The notes below the pieces were generated by a model. The model was given only the letters and a program-made list of their open reading frames with translations. It was not told the DNA's origin and searched no databases. Below, piece by piece: positions 53,492-63,263 of a stretch of 64,000 nt of DNA; the first letter of the stretch is position 1; every line of letters begins with the position of its first letter. Origin of the DNA: Hybos culiciformis (Eukaryota > Arthropoda > Insecta > Diptera > Hybotidae). The stretch spans positions 1-64,000 of the forward strand of contig CAXFZM010000364.1 in assembly GCA_964007475.1 (NCBI GenBank), read 5' to 3'. The position numbers and the translations under genes were made by a program.

Positions 53492-56145
53492 TAGGGTTTC
53501 TAAACCGGATATCCGGATATCGAAATATCCGGATTATTCGACACATTTTGACTATTCGATTATCCGGATATTTTTTTGCAATTATCCGGATATTATAATA
53601 CCCTTTACTTTGTAAATAAGCTTAATATTTTAAAGAAAAAAGCACACATTTTTTTAAGGAACATTCAAATTTGTTCAAATAGTAACCTTTGATTTTCAAA
53701 AATTATTTACAACTTTAATTTTTAATTTCAATGTTCTGAAAATTGTAAACAAGTGAATACAAAATAAAATAGTGAAAAAGTTAAAGGTAATATTTAATTA
53801 ATACTATTACTAATTTACTATTATATTAATTTAAAAAAAAAATTTATTTTTTAAAAAAAATGTAGCCAAGCCATGTCAAAACGATCTGAGGTTTGGAATC
53901 ACTTTAAAAAAAATGAAAAAAATAGAGATGCTGCTTTCTGTAAGCATTGTAGTAAACAAATAGGATGTAAAGGATCATCAACGACGCCACTTTTAAATCA
54001 TTTAAAAGTTCATAAAATAATTATAAATTCAGCTTCAATCGATAAAATTCATGAACCATCTACTTCAAAAAAACATAAAAGTATTTACGATGATAATGTA
54101 ATTACAAAATTTCTTAGAAATGAAACCCTGGATGAAATTTTGTCTCGATGTGTGGCAGAAGATGTGTTTTCAATGAATGCTATAGTAAAATCACGAGCCA
54201 TCAACGGCTATGTAAGAAGTAAAGGCTTTGTCATGCCTAAAAATCCCTCTACTGTAACGAAATCTATTTTAAACTTTTATGGTATAAAAAAAGAAGAAAC
54301 TATTGGTGTTCTCAATGAATTAAAAAAAAAAAACGTAAAATTTTCAATAACAGTAGACGAATGGACCGACAATTCAATGAATAGATACCTTAATATTTCA
54401 CTTCATGCCATTGTGGGAAATTTGATGAACAAATTTGAAATGTTTGTATTAGGGTTAGTTTATATAAAAGGTACATGCAATGCTGATCAAACCAAATTTT
54501 ATGTTGAAAATAAATTAAAAGAATTTCAAATTGATATAAAAAAAGACATAATATCATCAACACATGATGCCGCCGCAGTTATGGTTAAATATGGAAGAAT
54601 CCTTGGCATTACATCTCAACTTTGTTATAACCACGGTCTACATTTAGCCGTAACTGATATATTGTACAAAAAGAAACCAATAACTTCTTTTTGTGAAGAA
54701 GATGAAGAAATACCAGTCTATGTTGAAAAAGAAATAGAAGATGACGCTGCCGAAAACAGTAACATTATAAATAGTTTTGAAGATGCTAACATAGTCTTCG
54801 AAGAACACGAAGGAGATGATTTTCTAGATTTGACTGAAGAAGTTGATGACGTTGTGAAAAACCTCAGAAAAATTATAAGAACTATCAAATCCTCTTCAGT
54901 CAAAAACAATATTTTACAAGAATATGTTAAAGATGAAGAAGGTAAGTCGTTGCAGTTGATGTTGGATATAAAAATCAGATGGAATTCCTTGATAACGATG
55001 ATAAAACGCTTCCTTCAAATTAAGGATCCAGTAAATAGAACTTTAAGCGATTTGGGCCAACAAAAAATTTCAGACAGGCATATAGCTATTTTAAAAGAGT
55101 TGTTAGATGTCTTATTACCACTGGAAACAGCTGTTAAAGAATTAAGCAAAAATTCAGCAACCCTTTTGACTGCCGAAGGCGTTTACAAATTTGTTTTCGA
55201 ACAGTTAGAAGGATTTGCAACGGATCTAACAAAAAAATTATTGAAACAGATAAAAAATCGAATGGATGAACGTCGTGATAAAATCCTAATGACTCTGTTA
55301 ATCTTTTTAGAAACAGGTAATATTCCACATTCAAATAAATATTTTGATTATAGTACAAAAGGTGCCGCTATTGCATTGGCAGTAGAAATTTTTAAAAGAA
55401 TACATCCACCTCCTGTGTGTGGCAGAATTCAAAATGATGACTTTGAGGAAATAATTGAAGAAACAACTATTGAAAGTGAAGATGATGAAAGTGTAAATAG
55501 TGCAGTCTGTAAAAAATCGTCACTGCAGAAACAACTTTACGATGCGATTTCTTCAATTACCTATGTTGAGAAGCAAAATGAAGAAAATACAACATTGCTG
55601 AAAAAAGATTTCATATATTTAAATAATTACAAAAAAAGAACAGATAATTTAAATATTATATATCGCGCATTATTGACAATTAAACCTACATCCACTGCAA
55701 CGGAGCGCGTGTTTTCTATTGCGGGTCTCACTAGGACAAAAATTAGAACTCGGCTCAATTTCGAGACTTTTAATGCAATTGTTTTTTTAAAATATGCATT
55801 TTTAAAAATGAAACAATAATTTAATCTATGACTTTATTTCATTTAATCATTTCATTTAATCATTTCATTTATTCATTTCATTTATTCATTTCATTTATTC
55901 ATTTCATTTATTCATTTCATTTATTCATTTCATTTATTCAATAATTACATTTATTAATAATTCAATTTTATTATTATTCTATTATTTGTTACTTTTTTTT
56001 TGTTATTTTGAATTAAATACCACAAATAAAAAAATATTTCTTATTATTTATTTTAATTATCCGGATATCCGGATTATCCGGATACTTTATTTTTTATGTA
56101 TTCGATATCCGGATAATCAAAAAGGTCGGATATTTAGAAACCCTA
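53492..56145 (+). mobile_element. Complete hAT transposon (2654 bp)
   Basis: The ends TAGGGTTTCTAAA and TTTAGAAACCCTA are a perfect 13-bp inverted repeat, flanked by the 8-bp duplication GTTACGAC. Subterminal regions are packed with ATCCGGATAT palindromes, probable transposase binding sites. A single intact transposase gene occupies the middle. A 13-bp ATTTCATTTATTC minisatellite lies after the gene (about 55845-55940). It is inserted in the RNase H region of the gypsy pol. Confidence 0.95.
53873..55819 (+). CDS. hAT transposase with BED zinc finger
   Basis: 648 aa, single exon, no interruption. It has an N-terminal BED finger (about residues 5-50: VWNHFKK, CKHC, LLNHLKVH) that binds the element ends. 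The RNase H-like catalytic fold follows with TVDEWTDNSM (first Asp), SSTHDAAAVM (second Asp), LCYNHGLHLAV (CxxH motif), and TATERVFSIAG (Glu). An acidic all-helical insertion lies at about residues 270-350. The C-terminal dimerisation region contains RTKIRTRLNFETFNAIVFLKY. Length and motif order are normal for hAT. The start is the first ATG of the frame, 380 bp inside the left end. With intact ends it may be autonomous. Confidence 0.93.
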   Translation: MSKRSEVWNHFKKNEKNRDAAFCKHCSKQIGCKGSSTTPLLNHLKVHKIIINSASIDKIHEPSTSKKHKSIYDDNVITKFLRNETLDEILSRCVAEDVFSMNAIVKSRAINGYVRSKGFVMPKNPSTVTKSILNFYGIKKEETIGVLNELKKKNVKFSITVDEWTDNSMNRYLNISLHAIVGNLMNKFEMFVLGLVYIKGTCNADQTKFYVENKLKEFQIDIKKDIISSTHDAAAVMVKYGRILGITSQLCYNHGLHLAVTDILYKKKPITSFCEEDEEIPVYVEKEIEDDAAENSNIINSFEDANIVFEEHEGDDFLDLTEEVDDVVKNLRKIIRTIKSSSVKNNILQEYVKDEEGKSLQLMLDIKIRWNSLITMIKRFLQIKDPVNRTLSDLGQQKISDRHIAILKELLDVLLPLETAVKELSKNSATLLTAEGVYKFVFEQLEGFATDLTKKLLKQIKNRMDERRDKILMTLLIFLETGNIPHSNKYFDYSTKGAAIALAVEIFKRIHPPPVCGRIQNDDFEEIIEETTIESEDDESVNSAVCKKSSLQKQLYDAISSITYVEKQNEENTTLLKKDFIYLNNYKKRTDNLNIIYRALLTIKPTSTATERVFSIAGLTRTKIRTRLNFETFNAIVFLKYAFLKMKQ

Positions 56146-58043
56146 GTTACGACGATGAATTTTCTGCCATATACATAGGGTCTAAAGAAATTGATTGCCC
56201 AGTGAATAGAAAGCAATTCTTTTTCTATTATTGGTTTGTTAAGTTCTGCAGAATTTAATGTTTTACTGGCATAGCTTATTGGTAAATCTTGTCCAATTTC
56301 TCCTTGAGATAAGACTGCTCCGAAGGCGGATTGTGAAGCGTCTGTTGTGATTATAAAAGGTTTGGAATAATCTGGATATTGTAAAATGGGAGGGTTAATT
56401 AATTTATTTTTTAAATTTAAAAATGCATTTGTACAATTTTCATTCCAATTAAATATTGATTTCTTTTTTGTTAGATCGTTCAAAGGTTTTGCTATAGCTG
56501 CAAAGTTTGGTATAAATTTTCTGTAATAATTGCAGAATGCTACAAAACGTTTTATTTCATCAGCGTTTTGGGGTTGTGGATAATTTTTTACTGCAAAAAG
56601 TTTAGTTGGGTCTGTTTTTATGCCTTTATTAGTTATTAAATGGCCTAAATAAATTACTTCTTTCTGTAAGAAACTACATTTTTCTGGATTTAGCTTTAAA
56701 TTATATTTTCTTAATCGTTCAAATACTTTTATTAAATTTTCGTTGTGGTGTTTAATAGAACATCCAAATATTATTATATCATCAACATAAATAAATGATT
56801 CTGAATTTAAACCTGATAAGGCAATTGTTAACATTCGCTGAAAACTATTTGAAGAGATTTTTAAACCAAATGGGAGTCTTTTAAATTGAAAATGTCCATT
56901 ATTAGATGAAAATGCTGTACAAGGTCTTGAATTTTTTTCTAATTCGATTTGGTGAAAAGAACTGACCATATCTAATGTGGTAAAGTATTTTGCTCTTCCT
57001 AAATTATCTAGTACGTCTTCTAATTTGGTCAAAGGAAATTTGTCATTTTGAATTTTTTTGTTTAGTTGACGGAAATCTACTACTAGTCTCCATTTTTTGG
57101 TGTCATTAGAGGATTTCTTTGGTACTAAGAGTAAAGGTGAGTTATATGGACTGTAAGAGTGTTCAATAATGTCTTCTTTCAATAATTTATCTACTTGATC
57201 ATTAATTTCTGTTAATTGCGAATTTGGAAATCTATAATTTTTAATATAAATAGGGTTTTTATTTTCTAAGGCAATATTTTGTTTATAGAAATTATTAGTC
57301 GTTAATGAATCACCTGGTAAGTAAAATATATCTTGGAATTGTTTGCAAATTTTAAGTGTTTCATTTTGAGCTTTTGGGTCGTCTGGGTTAATGCTTAATA
57401 TTTGTTCTAAATGTAATAATCGATTGTGATCGTTATTTTCAATATTCACTATGTTATAATTGTTTAAAGGTACTGTTTTAGGCTTATAATTTTTTATGGT
57501 CATTGTTTTATCATTAGTATTTAAAATTTTTACATTCGATATGCCATTTTTGGCTATAATCGTGTTGGCTATGAATATTCCTGGTGTTATTTCTTCACTC
57601 AGGACAAGTGTCTCTTCAGTTCTCTGAACATGTAAAGGACATATAATTTCAGTTCTGGCTGGTATCACCAGTTGACTGATACAATTAGAATTAATGGGTA
57701 TATTTATTACCTCATCACTTATCGTAAGTGATAATTCATTTGTTTCAAAATTAATTAATGCGGAGTATTTCATTAAGAAATCTCGGCCTAAGATTCCATC
57801 CGTTTTGATTGGAAATTTATCTTCTACACAGTGTAGATTTATAAAACATTTTTTGTTTTCAATAATAAAATGTGTTTGTAGTGTGCCTAAAGATTCGTGT
57901 ACGTTATTGCCTATTCCTGTAATTTTGCAAGTACTATTATTATTAATGTCAATTGAATTTGTGAATTGTTCTTTGATGACAGATATGTCTGCACCAGTAT
58001 CAATCATGAATTTAATTGGATTATAATAATTGGGTCTTTGCAT
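56146..58043 (-). pseudogene. Gypsy pol, 5' part (protease, RT, RNase H), separated by hAT
   Basis: It starts near the first Met at 58043; the open frame extends further upstream to overlap gag. Domains: retropepsin with FMIDTGADIS (residue ~12), RT with WRLVVDFRQLNKK, PFGLKISSNSFQRM and the catalytic FIYVDDIIIFG (~residue 418), connection with FVAFCNYYRKFIPNF, and RNase H with TTDASQSAFGAVLSQ (~566). The hAT interrupts it at 56145. Motifs are all canonical, so before the hAT landed this was probably a functional polyprotein. Confidence 0.88.
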
Positions 58044-58081
58044 TAGGATAAAAAATGTAGGTGAATTGTTTTTAAAATTAT

Positions 58082-59389
58082 TTATTGTATATTTAAAGCA
58101 TTCATTTCCCCGATTACCGTTTGACCCGAATCGGGGGTCCGTCCGTTTCCCGATTCTAATGCGTTAACGTTCCTATTATTAAAATTTTGGTCATCGTTTC
58201 TACGATTGTTATTATATCTGTTATTATAGGAATTATTATTCCTGTTATTATTAATTGGTTGAGAGTTATTGTAGTCTCTATTTCTATAATAGTCAGTGGA
58301 ATTCGTATGTTGCTGATTTCTATTATAGTTACGATTATCATTAGTATTTGATCTATGATTACTATTATTCATATTATTATTACTAGTACGATTATTATGA
58401 TTATTTTGATTATTTTGATTACTATGATTATTATGATTATTATGACCATTCCTTGGTCTATTATTATTATTAAAATTATTGCTAGTATTTCTATTATTAT
58501 TATAATTTCTTCTACCATTATTTCTATTATTATTGTTGTTATTATTCCTACTATTACTTCGATTTGAGTAGGTATTTATATTATTACTATTATTATTAGT
58601 ATTATTACTATCTATTTCCAAAATAAGTTTTATTGCTTCTGTAAAAGTTTTTGGTTGTGCCGCTAAAATGACTGATTGTATGGGTTCTACTAAGTTTGTC
58701 TTAAGGCATTGCAGAGCAAATTTATCATTAACTTTTATTATTACAGCTTTTGCGTCAGCTGTTTCATTTTTGGACTGTATCATATTTAATTCATTTATTA
58801 GTATTTCTAATTTCTCATCATATTTTGTGGCTGATATTGATCTATTCTTTCCTAATTGGTCGATTTCGTTGTGTATTTTAGTATAGGTTCTAGTGCTCAT
58901 GAAATTATTATTTAAAATTTTTTTTAAAGTTTCAATTGTTGTAGGTTCTGTCTCATTTATAATTCTATTTTTCACTTTTTGTGATAATTTTATGTTATAA
59001 ATGAATTTTATTAATTTTTCTCTATCTGCTACTTTAGTATTATCGTGAATGTATTCCGTTATGCTTATGAATTCTTGCAATTTAGCATAGGAACCTTCAA
59101 ATAATGGGATTATCTTATTTAAATTTGCTATGTCAAAATCCATCTTATTATTTATGATTTCTATCAAATAAGATTTAATTAATGTCACGTATTTCGAATA
59201 CTCTGTTCTTAAACCTGTCTTCCCTGTTCTCAAATTTGATTCCCTAACAGAGCTTATAAATAGCAATTTGTTGTAAATTACTTTAGTTAATTCAGCCTTT
59301 GCTGCAGAGATATTAAATTTTGTTTTTATTATATTATTGTAGAGTTTTTCTAATTGTTCAATTTCTTTTTGGAATTTCTCAAGGGTCAT
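58082..59389 (-). CDS. Gypsy Gag
   Basis: 435 aa. The N-terminal ~270 residues are helical and charged, consistent with a capsid-type domain. The C-terminal third is an extreme Asn/Arg/His-rich low-complexity tract (about residues 272-410), with no CCHC zinc knuckle visible. The basic Asn/Arg-rich tail may replace the nucleocapsid function. The pol frame lies one nucleotide back relative to gag, so Pol would require a -1 ribosomal frameshift near the gag end. Structural protein of the virus-like particle. Confidence 0.8.
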   Translation of the reverse strand: MTLEKFQKEIEQLEKLYNNIIKTKFNISAAKAELTKVIYNKLLFISSVRESNLRTGKTGLRTEYSKYVTLIKSYLIEIINNKMDFDIANLNKIIPLFEGSYAKLQEFISITEYIHDNTKVADREKLIKFIYNIKLSQKVKNRIINETEPTTIETLKKILNNNFMSTRTYTKIHNEIDQLGKNRSISATKYDEKLEILINELNMIQSKNETADAKAVIIKVNDKFALQCLKTNLVEPIQSVILAAQPKTFTEAIKLILEIDSNNTNNNSNNINTYSNRSNSRNNNNNNNRNNGRRNYNNNRNTSNNFNNNNRPRNGHNNHNNHSNQNNQNNHNNRTSNNNMNNSNHRSNTNDNRNYNRNQQHTNSTDYYRNRDYNNSQPINNNRNNNSYNNRYNNNRRNDDQNFNNRNVNALESGNGRTPDSGQTVIGEMNALNIQ

Positions 59390-60023
59390 GCTATGAAAAA
59401 ATTCTTGTGTGCAACATTTGAATTAAAGCGAAAAATATTTTTAATTGAAAATTTAATCATAGAGGGACAGAAAAAAAATTTTTTAGGTTTTATTAATTTC
59501 TTAATAGGGTATTAATTTTGTTGTTTCCTATGATAATTATTTAAAATCATTAAATATATTTGGGTCATTAATTTGTTAATAGGGTATTGAAAAATATTTT
59601 TAGGGTCTTTGCTAAATTTTAATGCAATCTTAATATTAAAATCTTTTTCTTTTTTGAAATGTATTGGTACGGTATGCAAAAAATTTTTATCTCTTTTTCT
59701 TTTTGTAAAATATCTAGGTAGAATTATTTTGATAGACAAGTGTTCTTTTTTTTTTTTTTTGTATAATAAATTTTATTTGAATATCGGGGTATTCATGATA
59801 TAGTTTTATATTCGTGATAATTCCTAGAATTCTTTGGGGTATTCTTAAGTAATATTCTTAATTTTTATAAGGTTTGACATTTGGAAATTTTTCTTTTTTT
59901 TTTTTTTTTTTTTTTGATTCTTATGGTAATTTATAATACTAATAAGTAAGTAAAATTTTTGTATTTATTCATTATTTTTGTTTTACAATTCAATATAAAT
60001 CAATATAAATTTTTAATTTATAA

Positions 60024-60058
<35 letters not shown>

Positions 60059-60225
60059 AACAATTTTATTTTTTATTTTTTGTGTTTTGTATGTGATTAA
60101 AGTTTTTGTTAAACATTTTGGTCATTTTTGTCGAAGTTTTGTGTAAATGTCGGTCTTGTTTAATTCTTCTTCTTGTCTTGTTTCTGTTCCATATTTTGAA
60201 CTTCTGTGTTATATTATAAGTTTTG
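59390..60225 (-). other. Gypsy 5' leader, AT-rich
   Basis: Between the primer binding site and the gag ATG. It contains several long T runs on the plus strand (59747-59760, 59891-59915, 60030-60057). No gene; the packaging signal is presumably here. Confidence 0.6.
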
Positions 60226-60243
60226 CGGTTTGCAGGATCGCCA
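60226..60243 (-). promoter_or_regulatory. tRNA primer binding site of gypsy
   Basis: On the coding strand TGGCGATCCTGC begins immediately after the 5' LTR end CCTTTACA. TGGCGA-type sites are used by several insect gypsy elements (tRNA-Arg-like primer, inferred). Confidence 0.65.
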
Positions 60244-60580
60244 TGTAAAGGAAAAAATGTTTTCTCATTTAAAGGAATGTTTTTATTTACTTTCTTCTTT
60301 ATTGTTGATTATTTATTATCATGGATCATGGGTTGGACATCTATGTTGTCCAAGACATCTGAGGCCTATGAATACCCTAATCTATAATGACCACAAGCAT
60401 GTCATTATAGAGATCCTATTGTCTAGGCTGTAATCAGCCGGTTTGTCCTATTAGAGCGGGACGCGCTTTCGTTTTGGCTGTATTCAGCCGGTTATCCGTA
60501 TTATATTGCTCGGAAAGCTATCTTACCTGTATTGTATAGCACAGGGAAGCCGTTTATAAAAAGATGAGATTTGGTATGAA
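60244..60580 (-). repeat. Gypsy 5' LTR, truncated (337 of 615 bp)
   Basis: Matches 51151-51487 with one mismatch (A at 60541 versus T). Similarity stops abruptly at 60580, so the outer 278 bp were lost with the adjacent BEL sequence. Confidence 0.85.
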
Positions 60581-60837
60581 ATAATTCTTGATTTGTAATT
60601 TAGGGTGCAAGAAAATTCTTTATTTGTAGTTTAGAATGAAAAAAGTTTAAGCGGGTGAAAAAAAAAATTTTGTCAGAATTGTTCTTCGAGCCGAATGCAG
60701 TGTAAAAAATGATTTCCGGAGCCGCATAAATTTATGTTAAGAGCCGCAGTTTGAAGTATGAAGTAGACTATATGATTATGATTTTTAACGAGGTATTCCC
60801 AGTAGGTCTAGTGCTAGTCCTCAAATAAATATACATA
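60581..60837. other. Replacement sequence between gypsy and MITE, possible hAT end
   Basis: Contains GAGCCGCATAAATTT and GAGCCGCAGTTTGAAG, words seen near the ends of some hAT elements, but no terminus on this side. It replaces the missing LTR and BEL sequence. Confidence 0.3.
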
Positions 60838-61491
60838 CACTAGGTAGAAAAAGTCTGCGTACCGGCTCGTTTTCTTATTTTTTGTTCCACATGTTCCCAG
60901 TTTTTGATGTCATTTAAAAGGACTCTGTAAAAAAATTTTTTTTATCAAAATTTAAATTTTGAGAAATATCAATTTTTCGAAAAGTCTGCGTACAGCCGGT
61001 TATAATGCCGCGTCTCAAAAATTAACTAATAATGCCATTTGAAAGGCAATTCAATGTAGATAATTTTGCGCCATATAATTTTATCCCTACGATAAGTGAA
61101 AGTGTCAAAAATCGCCTTTGAAAATCATAAAAAGAAGCGGTTCTAACCTATTTTCCAGCAGTTCTAAGCTATTCCTATGACTTTCAAAGACAATTTTTGA
61201 CACTTTCCCTTATCGTACAGATAAAATTATATGGCGCAAAATTATCTACATTCAATTGCCTTTCAAATGAGATTTCTAGTTAATTTCTGAGACGCGGCAT
61301 TGAAACAGGCTGTACTCAGACAGTTCAAAAAATAGATATTATTTCTCAAAATTTAAAAAAATAAAAAAAAAAAAAAATGTTTTCACAAAAAAAACTTTTT
61401 TCATAGAGTACTTTTAAATGACATCAAAAACTGGGAACATGTTGAACAAAAAATAAGAAACGAGCCCGTACGCAGACTTTTCTACCTAGTG
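60838..61491. mobile_element. Palindromic mariner-type MITE, TA target
   Basis: 654-bp element with ~320-bp arms that are reverse complements. The ends are CACTAGGTAGAAAAAGTCTG and its near complement, flanked by TA on both sides. The inner arms share ATAATTTTATC and AATTATCTACATT-type segments. TA duplication and CACTA-G ends suggest a Tc1/mariner-derived MITE. Noncoding. Confidence 0.8.
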
Positions 61492-61790
61492 TATACCAAA
61501 AAAAAATTTTTACATAAATACTATGTTGATTTTATTCTATGCTGAATTCTCATTTGCACATTATACAATGTGCAATTTGATCACGGTATACAAAAAAAAT
61601 TGTATACTGTGTTGATTTTTTTCTGGGTAGAGTTTTTTTGTGAACAATAGCACAGTAGTCAATTTCGAATGGATTTGCATGTTCTTGACTACAAATCGAT
61701 TGGCGCCCTATTCGTTAGGCGCCCTGTGCAAGTGCACATCATGCACATATAGCAGGACCGGCCCTGGCTATATCTGAAAACAACTAACGT
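61492..61790. other. Repeat fragments, possible hAT terminus
   Basis: Two similar GTATACNAAAAAAAATT...GTTGATTTT segments (61490-61545, 61590-61625). A terminus-like GCGCCCTGTGCAAGTGCACA...CAGGACCGGCCCTG ends at about 61768, which resembles a hAT-type end. No gene. Confidence 0.4.
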
Positions 61791-62959
61791 TTGGTTATGG
61801 TTTCAGGAATTTCAGTACATTTTATTTTAAAAGAAAAATAGTCATCTTTTTATTCCAAGAAATACGTAACGTTTTTTGATTGGGATTTACATCGAGATTT
61901 AGTACAAGGTCTGAAAATTGATCTTGTACAGGAATGCCTTCCAAGATCTCTGAGACATTTGCTGACCATTTCTTTAGCTCCAATTCTCCCTATTTGAGCA
62001 TCCCTCTCAATTCAGTTTGTGCTATTATCGCGTCTTTAAGATTATACGCACCTGATAGAACGTCGTCGACGTAAAAATCATTCCTTACAATTGGTTCGGC
62101 CGCAGGAAAATTCTTTGCTTCGTCTTTGGCTAGTTTTAACAAAGTCCGAATAGCAAGATAGGAAGCGGACGAAACGCCGAAAGTGACGGTGTAATCATGG
62201 ACAGGAAGACTTGTATCGTTGCGATACAAAATTCTTTGATAGGGTGCATGAGAAGGGCTAACCCAAATTTGCCTATACATCTGTTCAATGTCGGCGGTAA
62301 ATACAAATGGATATTTTCGCCATGTTAGAATAATAGACATCAGATCTTGTTGCAGAGCGGGTCCTACTTCTAAAATATCATTTAAGGAATTACCATTACT
62401 CGATTTACAAGAAGCGTCGAAAACTACTCGTAATTTTGTGCTTGTGCTGGATGGCTTAAGCACGCCATGGTGTGGTAGGTATCCGTACTCCAGAATTTGG
62501 TCGTTTCCAGAATTTGTTAGAGTTAACTCTGGATTTTGTACTAAAGACATGTGACCTAATTGTATATATTCCTGAAGAACTTTATCATACAGAGCTTTCA
62601 CCGTTTGCTCCTTTTCTAGCCGTTTTTCAAGCATGTAAAAACGATTAAGTGCTATGAAGCGCGAATTTTCTAAATACCGCTGGGTTGGATATTCTTCTTG
62701 AAAAGGTAAGTTGACCACATAGCGGCCTTTTAGTGGTCGTTTCATAAATTTTTTCACAATATTGATCCTTGGAGGAAAGAAATTTTGGGGGAGTGACCTC
62801 TTCAATTTCCCAAAACTTCCGAATTTGCTCTACTTGGTTAAAGTAAGACCCGAAATTGCACTGAAATGTATTCTCGCAAGTTCCTGAAATAATCCAGCCG
62901 AACATGGTTGCTTGAGCTACCAATTGTTCGTTGTTAAACTTTCGGGTACCGTTCTGCAA
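61791..62959 (-). pseudogene. BEL/Pao reverse transcriptase region, broken
   Basis: 62959-62645 is the segment between protease and RT (AQATMFGWIISG). 62805-61990 is the RT with LRVVFDASCKSSNG, FTADIEQMYRQI (motif A) and DFYVDDVLSGAYN (catalytic YVDD). Degenerate codons continue to about 61791. Adjacent pieces are in different frames, so the polyprotein is disrupted. The missing segment between 61791 and the resumption at 51150 shows a deletion of part of pol at the gypsy border. Confidence 0.85.
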
Positions 62960-63263
62960 GCGTAAAGTTTGCGACCTTCGTAGATGCAGCCGTTTGTGTG
63001 CCTCCCATTCCAGAGATCGTAGCAGATACTAGTGTTGTTGGTATACCTGTTTTCCTCTGAACCAATTCTAGAAGCAAGGATACCTCTGACTCCGGATCAA
63101 TAAGGGCTCGTAAACTGTGGGTCTGATGATTATGAATGATGGTAACTATTGCGGTGGCTAATAAGATTTTTTTCTTTGTGGATTGGCTAGTAACTTGAGC
63201 GTTATTTGAAAAGTTTTTGTGAGATGATGAATACGAGAATTGCGTCCCAATTAACCATATCAA
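62934..63263 (-). pseudogene. BEL/Pao protease (DUF1758-like), degenerate
   Basis: LLATAIVTII, then HSLRALIDPESEVSL and ATISGMGG match the aspartic protease region of Pao elements. The usual DxGS-type active-site loop reads DPES, so a glycine is replaced by glutamate. It overlaps neighbouring fragments in other frames. Confidence 0.7.
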
